Shown in pieces: positions 33,742 to 44,600 of a stretch of DNA of 64,000 bases (within the stretch, counting starts at the first letter, position 1; every line of letters begins with the position of its first letter). The position numbers were made by a program, and so were the translations under genes. The notes beneath the pieces are model-generated. The model was not told where the DNA came from. It ran no database searches and saw only the letters and a program-made list of their open reading frames with translations. This DNA comes from Sporobolomyces roseus (Eukaryota; Basidiomycota; Microbotryomycetes; Sporidiobolales; Sporidiobolaceae): assembly GCA_016617785.1 (NCBI GenBank), contig JADILM010000001.1, positions 1 through 64,000 on the forward strand, in the 5' to 3' direction.

Positions 33742-35309
33742 TTTTCCTTCCCACGTTTTCAGGAACAAAGTCGCAAGAAATCTTTTCAGTCGTTTGTCGT
33801 CGTCGAGTAGTAGGTGAAGAAGAAGAAGAAGCAAACAGTACTTATAGCGAGAAACAGCTGGTCAAGAGGAATATTTGTCGAAAGAGAGTCTGGAACGACT
33901 CATTTCGCAAACACATCGAGACTCTCTCCCCTTGCGCTTGATCTAGAAGAGAGAGAGAGCCTATCCACATTGAGGACTATACCGACCTACTCTCGGAGGT
34001 GCGGGGATGAAAAGGACTTGCTATAGATTCAAGAGACGATTGCGAAATTTCGCAAGCTGTGTTCAAGAACTCCGGTTTGTCCTAATCTGGCTCTCTTCTC
34101 GAGAGGTGACCCTTTCCTATAGACCTCTACACGAGCGTTGATGGTCGCAGACTTGCTAAAATTGAGCTATACGCAAAAGATCCGACGCTTCTAGAGTCGA
34201 TTTCGTGCTCAACCCCGAGGAGACCTCATGTTCGTCGTCGCACTGACCAGCAGTCGTCGATTAGTCTGTTCACCCTGACCTTCCTCCCTCTATACGTCCA
34301 TCATCAGTGAGGATTGCTCGGATCATCGCATAAAAACTCGAAAGGCGTTTCCGAAAACTCGAGAAAAACTCACTTGTATTCGCTTTTCTCATCAGCGGCA
34401 ATACAGTACTCGGCGGTTGTTGCAAAGGGGCAGATGATTCAAGGGTCACTGCCCGTTCCCAAGACCCTCCGAGCTCTGAAACATCCCCGATAATGAAGAT
34501 CCTTTGATTCGATTTTGCTTTTCGCGAAAAGCTTGAAAACGAGCGAAGAACACGAGCGCTTTTCAATCCTTCTCGTCCCTCAAAACACTGGTACCAGCAC
34601 GAGTGTGGTCGATTGAGGCCACCTTTATAAATCACAAAGGCGTGGAGTGAACGAGCGTACGCCGACAGAATTTCAAGCTCTGAGTCTCAAGCTAAAAAAT
34701 CAACCCGAGCTTCCTCGTGCACGATACCTGCTTCGAGCGGATTCAATTGAGTGCAAGTCTCGCTGATGAGAGTAGTACGCACAAAGGAGTCGGTAGTGCC
34801 CGGAACGAATCGACTGAAAAACTTGTGCGTCGAGTTTTCTTCGTTTGTTTGAAAAACTCATTGTTCTGCTGTACTCGATTCGATAACGAGGACGTAGCTT
34901 CTCTCGAATGACTGATCTAAAGCGGCTAGCTGTAACGTCTCAACATTCGCGGCTTTGACGTTCTCTACGATTTGGCGCTGGGACGACGAGAAATCCGATT
35001 CTGCTTCTATCGTTTCAAGATTAGACTCGAATCGCTTCTGTTGGCTACTCTCGTTCTTCCTATCTCGCGAAAGACCGAGGGGGAGGATACTGAATTGGAA
35101 TTTCTCTTCGAAGGACAGCAAAACTAATTGCGAAAAAGAAAACGAAATCCCTTTCATCTCGGACATTGAACCTTGAACTACTAGATCTGCCCTCGATCAC
35201 CACCAACACCTGCCTACTAACCTAATACACGAGGAAAACTACTTTGACTTTGGTTTTGAATAACACTTTGCGAAATGAAACGACGAGGGAGAACGGGTAT
35301 AGAAGGATT
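33742..35309. other. Upstream region of the histidine kinase, with one tentative relic
   Basis: 1.6 kb between the kinase start and the thioredoxin-like gene's 3' end. A minus-strand open frame with a starch-binding-like motif lies at 34,270-34,635 (separate entry). A minus-strand frame from ATG 35,166 to 34,858 is open but unrecognised. The rest shows nothing. Confidence 0.5.
34270..34635 (-). pseudogene. Orphan exon or relic with CBM20-like motif
   Basis: The frame reads RIFIIGDVSELGGSWERAVT, very like the conserved core of CBM20 starch-binding domains (typically ...YVVGsvpELGnWdp.kAv.L). The frame has no ATG and ends 366 nt after its first non-ATG start-like codon. A possible donor (GTGAGT) follows KANT, but the next in-phase exon gives only six residues before a stop. 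The second half of a CBM20 domain (aromatic and EYK-type motifs) was not found nearby. It could be an internal exon of a gene I failed to assemble, a degraded fragment, or chance. Confidence 0.3.
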
Positions 35310-35960
35310 TTAGGACTTGATGACGTGCGAGAGAGTGCGCTGTAACATTCGTCGCCAAGTCTCATTAGTCACCGAGAGACGAGTGAGGCAGTAAAGCGAC
35401 GTTTACCTCGAGAGCAGGATAACTCGAACCAACGTATTCCTCTACTTTTTTACCATCCTTGTAAAAATGAAAAGTAGGAGCCATCTGAACTTTACTAGTC
35501 ATGGCGATATCCTACGAAATATCCCACCCACCTCTCATCAGCTTTTCTACTTTCCAGACACACAGAGAGAGAGAGAGTGAAAACTTTACTTGTTGATCAT
35601 TGATATCAACTCTGTAAAACTTCATTTCTTTATTGTAACGAGTGTTATCAGAGTATCCATCCCATTTGGGAGTGATAGCTTTACTGTAAAAACCGGGGGG
35701 AGTCGAACAATCAGTTTAGGCGAGCGAGCGAAAAAAGGACGACGACCAGGAACGAAGGAAGGAAGGAAGGAAGGAAAGCTTACGATGGTTCATCCCAAGG
35801 AGCCATGAATTGAACTGCAGTCAAATCACTAGAGTTGATCTACATGGCCATGATCTCTTTTCGTCAGTTTGGAAGACAAAGAAGGGAGAGGAAGAGGGAA
35901 GGGAGGGAGACTGACGGCTTGTTTGTATTGATCTTCAGATTTGAGAGTAGTTACGGGCAT
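35310..35960 (-). CDS. Thioredoxin-fold protein lacking active-site cysteines, 109 aa
   Basis: Exons (minus strand): 35960-35916, 35839-35784, 35683-35590, 35511-35407, 35339-35310. The length and fold match a cytosolic thioredoxin: a beta-strand with LTAVQFMAPW, then helix and FYRVDIND, then the cis-proline motif MAPT (Pro77), KDGKKVEEYVG and a C-terminal helix. The canonical WCGPCK site reads WDEPSK (Trp30 to Lys35): Cys to Asp, Gly to Glu, Cys to Ser. No Cys is present anywhere in the model. Thiol-disulfide exchange by the usual mechanism is therefore impossible; a chaperone-like or binding role is inference. The fold residues are otherwise well kept and all introns are clean, so this looks like a functional gene and not a pseudogene. 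The last exon (30 nt) is reached through a 67-nt intron with a CTAAT branch site. Confidence 0.85.
35754..35776. repeat. Tetranucleotide microsatellite in an intron
   Basis: About five and a half GAAG/GGAA repeats inside the second intron of the thioredoxin-like gene, just downstream of its donor (CTTCC repeats on the coding strand). Confidence 0.95.
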
Positions 35961-36962
35961 CTTTGACTAATCTGTAGAGGGCGGAGATGAGTCAGCGAGA
36001 GATGGAAGAGAGAGGAGTGAGACTTGCGAGAAGAGGGAAGACAAGACGTGGAGATGAGTTTTCGGATGAGGGGAAAAAGGTGAAAGGAAGTCACACGAGC
36101 GAGCTAGGAATAAAGAGGGGCGAAAGCTTTACTCTGCTTTGTATGTGGGAGATTCGAGAGGGAGAGGGAGAGGAAAGGAGAGGAGAGGGGAGAGAGACTA
36201 GTCTCGTGACCCCCACTTTTTCGAAGGGAGGACGAGGAGAGAAGCAAGAGAGAGCTCACTGGTTTGGTTGGGAGAGTGGTTTGAGAGGCTTGTTGTGTGG
36301 TGAGCGAGTTGAGTGCGATTACGTGTGTTGGAAAGTGAAGTGCAAGAGCAAAGAGAGCAGGACCTTCGGCTCGTGAGTGGGAGGGATTTGATTCAGGGTT
36401 GGTTCGTTGTACTATAGTCTCGAATTGCAGACCGCATTTAGCGACCTTCGACTTCCCTACATACCTCACTATCTGCTCGATCACCTTGCAATAGTACTCA
36501 CAAGACTCTATTGATCCCCGACAGCTTCAAGGAAGAACAAGCAGGACCTGACTCGAAAAGGATTTCTTGATCAACCAAGTGAGTCTCCCTCGTTCCCTCC
36601 TCACTCGATTACCTTGGGACCATCCTATAAAGTACACCATGGGCTATCGAGCAAGATCAGTGAAAGGGCAGCTTCAGATCAGGCTGAGGTTGGAGAGAAT
36701 TGAAAGGATTGGGAAATTTAGAATCGCTCAACTCGTAAACATCTCCTCATCAACGCACACGATAAGGCTGAGAGGTAATGCTCTACTTTTTGCTGATGAC
36801 ATGTCGATGCTCGAGCAAGGAAATGGTTAATCATCAAAACCTGAACATTCCGCTGCTTATTCGCAGCTTCGCAATTTCTCCTCAAAAATTCGCTGACCTC
36901 CCTCTCTCTTTTCTCTCCTTTCACCTCAGCTTCGCCTCGTATCCTGAAAACTTCTACGCTCC
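35961..36962. other. Divergent promoter region (thioredoxin-like / bioF)
   Basis: About 1 kb between divergent starts. The left half is purine-rich on the plus strand (GGGAGAGG-type runs at about 36,150-36,200). No gene or clear regulatory motif is recognised. Confidence 0.6.
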
Positions 36963-38548
36963 ATGCACCAAACCCGTCCCCTCATGTCATCCTTCCAATC
37001 CCGACTCGAATCCTCCCTAATCTCTCGTAAATCCCGAGGCATGTTACGAGCTCTAGCCCCCCTCCCCTCCTCATCTTCCTCACCACCATCATCATCATCA
37101 AATCCTCCAACAAAACCAATCGATTTCTCTTCCAACGATTACTTATCCTTCTCTTCCTCCCCTTTACTCCGCTCAAAACTCCTCGAAACCCTCTCCTCCC
37201 CCTCGAATCCATCTCCTTACGGTCCACCTTCATCCCGACTCTTAGACGGCAACACTCTTTCCCATTTACACCTCGAACGGAAACTCGAATCATTCTTCCG
37301 TTCGCCTCTAGAAGGAGGATTATTATTCAATTCAGGATTCGACGCGAACGTAGGAGTTTGGTCATGTCTCCCATCTCCCTCCGATTACATCCTCTACGAT
37401 TCTTTAGTACACGCCTCGATTCATGACGGAATGCGTTCTTCTCGAGTACCAAAAGAACGTAGGATCGCTTTCGAACATAATGATTTAGAATCATTCGCAG
37501 TAAATTTGAAGGGTTTGATCGAGTCGGATAGAGGGGTCAAGGACGGAACAAAGAGTGTTTGGGTTGGAGTTGAGAGTCTGTATTCAATGGATGGGGATTT
37601 GGTACCGTTGAGGGAAATGGTCGAGTTAGTCGAGAGGTTACTGCCAGAGAAGAATGGATTGTTCATCATTGATGAAGTGAGCTCACTCTCTCTCTTTCAC
37701 ACATGACTAATGGAAGGAAATGCTGACGAAGAGAGGGAGTGTACAGGCACATTCTACGGGATTGTATGGAGAGAACGGGAGAGGTTTATGTGATGCGTTA
37801 GGGTTGAACGAACGAATGACTGTACGAGTTCACACCTTTGGAAAAGCAATGGCTTGCTCAGGAGGTACGTCGCAATCGATTTTCACTTTCTTGACTCGAG
37901 AAGCGAAATATTGAAGAGAAGCTGGAGGTACAGCGGTGGTTCTCGCAAGTCCATTAATTCGAAACTACCTGATCAATTACGCTCGACCATTAATCTATTC
38001 AACGGTGATGCCTCACATGAATGTGAAAGCTATAGAAGGTAGTATAGACCACCTGATCGCCGGTAACGGAAACACTGTAAGCATCTTCTCCTCCTCTCCT
38101 TTGTCCTTCGTTCTTCCCCATCTTAACTCCTCCCCTCTCCTTTTTTCCTTAGGCAGCAGCACACGTCCACCATCTCGCTCGCCTCTTGATCTCCCTCCTC
38201 ACACCTCTCCTACGTTCCTCCTCGATTTCCCTCCCCTCCCATCTTCTCGCACCTCACTATTCCTCCCTCCCAACCTCACCCCCACAAACCTCCTCCATAA
38301 TCCCACTCCTCACATCATTCCCTCGGCCACTAGCGACGTTCCTACAAGAACGAGGGTACTTAGTGAGACCTATAACGTATCCTACTGTTCCGAAGGGGAT
38401 GGAGAGGGTTCGAGTGTGTTTACATGCGGGGAATTCGGAGGAGGATGTAGAGGGACTCGTCGAGGGCGTGAGGAGCTGGATTGAGAGAGAACGGATAGAG
38501 CCGATTAGAAAGGAAGGAGGATTGGAGACGATTAGAGCTAGGCTGTAG
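36963..38548 (+). CDS. bioF: 8-amino-7-oxononanoate (KAPA) synthase, 456 aa
   Basis: Exons: 36963-37676, 37747-37864, 37934-38076, 38153-38548. This is a class II alpha-oxoamine synthase that condenses a pimeloyl thioester with alanine, the first dedicated step of biotin synthesis. Motifs: FSSNDYLSF and SRLLDGNT near the N-terminus; LFNSGFDANVG; DSLVHASIHDGMR; ESLYSMDGD; IIDEAHSTGLYG (split by an intron, residues 235-246); and the PLP-binding Lys271 in HTFGKAMACSGG. The C-terminal domain includes AAAHVHHLARLL. The enzyme is PLP-dependent; fungal KAPA synthases are often peroxisomal, but I do not see a clear PTS1 (it ends in ARL, a weak variant). It converges on bioDA with 198 bp between stop codons, forming a two-gene biotin cluster. 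Confidence 0.92.
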
Positions 38549-38746
38549 AATAATGAAAGTTATCATTGTCGGTCTTTCGTTCTTCATCAACACTTAGAGT
38601 GGGAGCCAGTGAAGTTTTTTGCGCTCCCAGTGAGTGGAGAGAGGAACGAAAGAAAAAGAGGGGTAGACGAAGTAATTACTATTGAAACACGATATGCGAC
38701 TATCTACATTTTCCGGTCCTTTCCCTCTCCCCCAACTCTAATCCAT

Positions 38747-41422
38747 CTATTCCTCCTTCTCGAGTGCCCTCAAGATACATTCTTCTACCTCCGCCAAGAT
38801 CTCCCTCTTTGAATTCAAACTAGACATGAAATAAACGACGTTTCCCAAAGGTCTCGCATGAATCCCTTCGAAACTCTCACTTCCCCCTTGCCTCAGATTT
38901 CTCAAGAATCGTTCGGACGCATTTGAAGTGTATCCACTAGAGGAGGTTTTGAGGTGGAGAGCGAAAACAGTTCCGAGTGAAATGGTGCCTGCGATTCGAG
39001 GGTGAGAGGAGAGGGAATGAACGAATGAGTTGGACCACAGTGACCAAATGGGATCGACTGCCGGAGGAGATGGAGAAGAAGTGAGGGAAGTTTCGTTTGA
39101 AGGCGGAGTCGAGGTTGACCATTCCTTTTTCGCCCCTTTCCAATCCTGTCCCTCCTCCATCTTCTCCAAGATCTCCAACGTCTTGTTTGCCACTCCACAT
39201 CCGACAGCATGAGCCGTATAACTGTGACCATGCAACAGCGCATCGACCTTGTTCTCCCCCAAGAAACTCTTGAATACCGCATCACTCGCCAACGTCACGC
39301 TCATGGGTACCAACCCTCCAGTCAAGATCTTGGCATAACACGAGATGTCGGGTTTCGTCGATCCTCCAAGGAAAGAAGAAGCAGATTGTTTCCCTAATCG
39401 ATATAATCCCGTGAAAACTTCATCAAAGATGATCGGTAATCCTTTCCAAACGGGGGTAAGAGTTGCCGAGGGTGAAGAAGGAGCGTAATCCGATGGAGGG
39501 GTCGAAGGGAAGAGTTTGCGATTGGTTCGTACGATATCGATGAGGATTCTTTGATAGAGTGGATCAACGACGATCATTCCTCCCGCACCCATAATGACCG
39601 GTTCCAAGATGAGAGTCCCAAACCTAATCCCATCCCCCTTCTTCAATCTCTCGTCCAACTCGCCTTCAATCTCCCGCCTGTAAACCTCGGCAAGTGGATC
39701 CTCTTTCACCCTTCGATCCGTCTCATAAACCTCGTTCAACGACTCGTACTTCGTCTCCCTTCCTCCCTTGCCCCTAACGACTACTTCCCCCTTTTCAATC
39801 CTCATCTCAGGAGCTTCCAACCAATACCCTCTACCCTGATACCATTCGACTCGTTCCGAATAAACCCCTCCCTCACAAGCGTCCATAGCCCCAATAGTAT
39901 CGCCATGATAACTTCCCTTCAATCCCAACACTCCCACTTTCTTCCGTTCCTCGCCCGCCTTCAACTCTTCCCGATCTGCGAAACTCCTCAATGCCATTTT
40001 TAATGCAACTTCCATCCCCGTAGATCCATTATCACTGAAGAACACTCGGTTCGCCCATCCCTTTCCAACAGTAGACAAGAGTTTCTCGGCGAGGGTCAAG
40101 GCGGGGAGATTCGTAGCGGAGGGAAACATGACGTGACCGAAACGACCTGCTGAATGAGCTGCGGCTAGTACCAACTCGGGATTCGAGTGACCGAGACATT
40201 GAGTCCACCAGGAAGCTGAGCCGTCGAATACTGGATTGAGGAGTGAAGTAGAGGTGGAAGGTGTTGTTGTAGGGGAAAGGGTAGAATCGGAGGAAATTTG
40301 TTGATCTGAAGGAGGGAGAATTGGGGAGACTGTCGACGATGCTGAGGAGGTCGAAGAAGAAACCGTCTTGTCGGAGGTAAAGACTGAGAAAGTATCACCA
40401 TGAGCCGAATCAATCACCATAACGTCCTTTTCATTCTTGACCAACCCATGTTGAACGAAAGGCCACCAAACGCTATCCAAAGTTCTCCTCGGTGCCGTTT
40501 TCAATCGTTCTATCCGCCGTTCATGACACCCTTGTAATTCCTCGACAACAGGTCCCAATCCCTCCCCCTGAATTCCCTCGTAATACTTCTCAAGATTAAT
40601 CTCATCCCTTTCTCCATCCGGATCTCGTTTCGGAGGTTCCTCAACCACTCCAACCTTGATCCCTCTCGATCCAAACCATTTCGTAAAGTACTCATGATTG
40701 GCGTAATAACTTTCCCGAAAACACAAAACTGCATCGACATCGTACCCTCTCAATAATAATGATTCGTAAGCTGAGATAGTGGTCGAGATTCCACCGAGTG
40801 CGTGAGAAGCGATGAGTAGTGTCGGTGGTAAGAGTGGTCGGAAAGCGTCGAGTTGTGAAGTACCGTTAAGAGTTGGAGAGTGAACTCCTGCCAAAATTCC
40901 CAACACACGAAATTAGCGCATTCCATTCCCCCCCCCCCCCCCCCTCGCAGTTTCGAGATTCGGAAACTCACCTCCTGCAGATTCAATATATAAACTACTC
41001 CTCTCCCCTTTAGTCTCCTCTGCGAATCCCCTCACGTATCCTCCTACAGCTTTTACAAATTCCCTATCCGTCGGTACCCTCAACTCTCCCTCTCTCGATC
41101 GTTCCACCGCCAAATGTGGTGAGACAGGTTCATCGAAATGATACAAACAACCAGTCTTTACTCCTTTCGCAAACTTGTTGAGATGCCTATCAAGTGGGGT
41201 TCAAGAAATCAGCTCCTTCCTCTGCTGATTATAGTGAGAGTGGGTTAGGGTTACGTACAGCTCATCATCACCATCCCCAGATCCAGTTCCAACCGGTTTC
41301 AAATAACCTACTCTTTCTCCCAATGCGAGAGAGGCTCGAACTAATCCAGTAGAGAAGATTGATTTCCCTACTGATGTAGAAGGGGCTACTACTAGATGGG
41401 TGCGTAGATGTCTTGAGAGCAT
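38747..41422 (-). CDS. bioDA: Fused dethiobiotin synthetase / DAPA aminotransferase, 839 aa
   Basis: Exons (minus strand): 41422-41259, 41186-40972, 40887-38747. The N-terminal dethiobiotin synthetase has a P-loop-like STSVGKS (Lys20), YLKPVGTGSGDGDDE, VSPHLAVE and IESAGGVHSP. The C-terminal class III aminotransferase (from about residue 270) has WWPFVQHG, DGSASWWTQCLGH, FSDNGSTGMEVALK, SYHGDTIGAMD, LILEPVIMGAGGM, FDEVFTGLYRLG, and the PLP Lys646 in CYAKILTGGLVP. The two activities make DAPA from KAPA and then dethiobiotin. The same fusion is known in plants (BIO3-BIO1) and in Aspergillus (bioDA), where it is mitochondrial. Here a Ser/Thr-rich insert of about 40-50 residues interrupts the aminotransferase after SAHGDTFSVF. 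Biotin synthase (bioB) is not in the window. Confidence 0.95.
40928..40944. repeat. 17-nt poly(C) tract, poly(G) on the coding strand
   Basis: A pure homopolymer of 17 C on the plus strand, in the 84-nt second intron of bioDA (40971-40888). On the transcript it is G17, between donor and branch region. The length may be affected by sequencing or assembly. Confidence 0.95.
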
Positions 41423-41698
41423 TGCGTGCGAGTGCTGCCAGGTAGTGAACGAGGCCAATCAGGTTGAGTGAGGTGAAGATGAAACAAGTTTGGGGGATAG
41501 GGAAAGGGCGAGGGGAATCGAGCAACGCTGGGCGAGCGTCAGAGCTACTCCTGTACGCCTCGAGAGTCGATCACGGCGATGTTTGAAATGAAACAGGGTG
41601 GAATCAGAAAGACAGCGAAAGTTTACTTCAAATTTCTCACCTCGTCAAGTCCAAAAACTCAAAAATTCCTATAATTCAACACCCTCCTCTCTACATAA

Positions 41699-44600
41699 CT
41701 AGAACAATTTCAATTCGATCTTCTTCTTTTCCTCTCCTCCACCTCCCATTGTTCTCCCACCTACTCCCGCATTCCCACCTCCCCTCCCTTGAGCAAAGCT
41801 CCCCCTCAAACTCTCTTCCAAAACCCTCCTTTCCTCTTCTCCTAACCCTCCCATCGCCTCTTTGAAATGACCCGAATAGTTCTGAGCAAGCTGAAGTAGA
41901 TACGAGAGAGCCAACGAATGGATTGGAGGAGTTGGAGTAACCGAGGGAGAGAGCAAGAGGTTCAAAGTAGGTAACAAGATTGAAAGTGATTGAGTTCCTA
42001 CGAGGTCCCACTCTTTCTCACATCAGTCACGTTCCTCATCTCATCATCAAGAGGAGATAGAGAGTGCTTACGGCGTTCAATAGCGACACTCAACAAAACA
42101 CTAACGAATCCTTTCAAAACTTCTTCCAAACTCCTAAACCTCGCATCCTGTGTCGTATACCCACCGTTCTCTGCTGCTCTCGCAACGAGTTCAATCACTC
42201 CCGGTAAGAGTTGACCAATACAGAAGGAGAGGATTCCGGACCCTTGAGAACGAGATGCGGCGACTAGGAGGGAGACTAGACAGTGAAGAGCAGTTGTTGA
42301 TGCCTGTGAGCGAGAAACTGTATCGATCAGTAGTGTAGTGGAAACGACTGAGGATGAATGACAGGCTCACCTCTCCTTCACCTTCAAGAGCGGTTTCAGT
42401 AATGAGGTAACAAGCGTGTTCGACCGTTTCTTTCCCAATCTTGATATGATTCGGTAACGCCGTAATGAGCAGTACAGCAGCAAGTAAGTTATTCTTAGTC
42501 TTCCTTATAGCACTCGGCGATTTCCTTCCCCTATTCAATCAACTCGAGAACGAGTATCAGGTCGAAACTCAAGAATCGTATCGGAGAGGAAAGAAAACGG
42601 TACCTCATTTCGTCAATATTCATCAAACAAGCACTCATCATTCCGTTCAATACTTTGCCAATCATCGAACTTGATACCTCATTCGTCGCTCGTAAACTCC
42701 TATCGCAGAGTGCTTTGAGAACGGGTAAATTTGGAGCGACGAGATCAACTTCTAATTTCTCATCCTTGAGTAACACTGCCCATTTTCCATGCAGAATCAG
42801 TATAGGCTCAAGTAGCGTAGAGAAGAGGTGAGAACCTACGGGAGAAGAAATGGAAAGCGATCGCGTAAAGTTCTTCTCTCATCGGGGAAGGGAAAACATC
42901 GGCGACATCGGCGTAGAGGGAGAAGACGGCTCGAGTATACATGACGTGACGTTGAAGGCTGTTGGCGGTAGCTGTGCGAGATTGTCCGATACTATTAGTA
43001 CACGAGAGAGGCCGTATAGCAAAGCGAGAGTAGAACGCACGTTTCGCAGAGGATGAAGTTGCTGGAATCGATTCCCTCAAAGCAGTAGTAGCAACTCGAA
43101 GGCATTGAGTAAGTTTCGGATCGTTTCTGACAGCTTGATTCCCATTCGCTCCATTCGCACTTTTACCAAAACAAAGTCAGTTCATCTAAAGCTTCAGTCG
43201 AAGAAAGCGGAAAGAGAGCTCACCTAGTCGAAACGACCTCTTTGATGAAGACCTGAATAAGACCCAACGCAATCTCCAACACCCTCATCTTGATTTCGAT
43301 TCCTTCAGTAATCGCCAACCTGTAACACAAATTACAAACCTCTTCAAAGAGACTCGTATCCTTCAAAGCGTTTCCTGCGATATCAGGTCTGATCAATCCA
43401 ACAACAGCTTCTAGAGCGATAGATTGTACTGTTGAAGCGGGAGTTGATCCTGATGGAGGTGAGGAACAGAGTGCTTCGAAGGAGAGTCCGAAAGTGACCC
43501 AGAAGAAGAGGGCGGGTTCGGATCGATGTGGAGAGGGAAGAGAGGCAGTATCGGTTTTGGAGGAAGGAGAAGAGGAGCTGTTGCCGTCCATTGCGAGGAG
43601 CATGTGTGGATCTGAAGCTTTGAGGAGTGTCGCGACGGCGTGAAGCATTTGAGGCCACGCTCGTTCGTAGAACTGACAACGCTCGAACGATCAGCTCACG
43701 AAGCGAAGGCTGATAGCGAGAGAGAGGAACGTACAGGTAAAGCGGTTTCCCTCGAGAGACCCGAATAAACTGAATCGAAAGCTGCGCCTCCCGCACCAGA
43801 ATCGCTTGTCGACGCCGCATCTGGATCCGTTCGAACCCTCGCGTACTCACGAAGAGAAGCGACCCAGAAAGGGCAGAGTAGAGGGAGATGAGGACGAATG
43901 ACATCGGAAAGATAAGGTTGTCGAACGCTCGCAGTTTGGAATTGAGCCCAGGCAGCAAAGATCGAGGTTTTGAGCATAACAGCTGCAGTCGAGGAGAGGT
44001 CTTTGACGTCACCGAGAGAGTTCATGTCCGAGTCTGCGAGTGAACGATCTTAATCTATTCAGCGGAAAACCCCAGTTGAACTGATTCGAACGTCTTCACT
44101 CACCTTTGCAACTTTCGAGAGCGGTCGTCAACAGCTTGAGGATCCTACCCATCTTCTCAATCTCCTTGACTACACCAGATCCGACAAAGACAGCACAGAC
44201 TTGAATAGCTGAAGCGAGGACTTCTGGGTAAGAATCGGCAGAGAAAGCGGGAGTGAGAGCGGCAGCGATGGGAGCTTGGAATTGATCGAGGAGTAGAGCT
44301 TCTTCGAAATCGATATCTTGAGATTGACCAAAGTTCTGATTCCCGGACAAGAGTGTCAGTCTTGTTTCAAACTCGAGAAGTGAAGAGACAAGCTTACATC
44401 GATAACATCTTTCAAGACGACCAAACCTTCGAGCCTAATCTCCATGACTTGAGCGGTCGAAGCAGTGAAAGCCATCTTGATGAGATCGCTGACTCGAGTA
44501 ATCAAGAGACCCTTCTTGCTGGCTCGAACCGCTCTCGCTCGTGCGATATCGAAATGTTCCGTCCTCCCGCTTTTGACGACGGTGACGAAAACTTCATGCA

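Noticed and set aside
33835..34020. Upstream non-ATG extension of the histidine kinase (open frame continues to about 33,834)
   Set aside because: The extension begins without ATG and has only Leu/Asp-rich residues; ATG at 33,741 is the first in frame.
35987..36376. Plus-strand 129-codon frame upstream of bioF
   Set aside because: Purine-rich low-complexity composition (GGE/RGE repeats), no homology and no consistent splice sites; it lies in a divergent promoter.
39551..40003. Plus-strand 150-codon frame
   Set aside because: Antisense to the aminotransferase domain of bioDA; no start context or homology.
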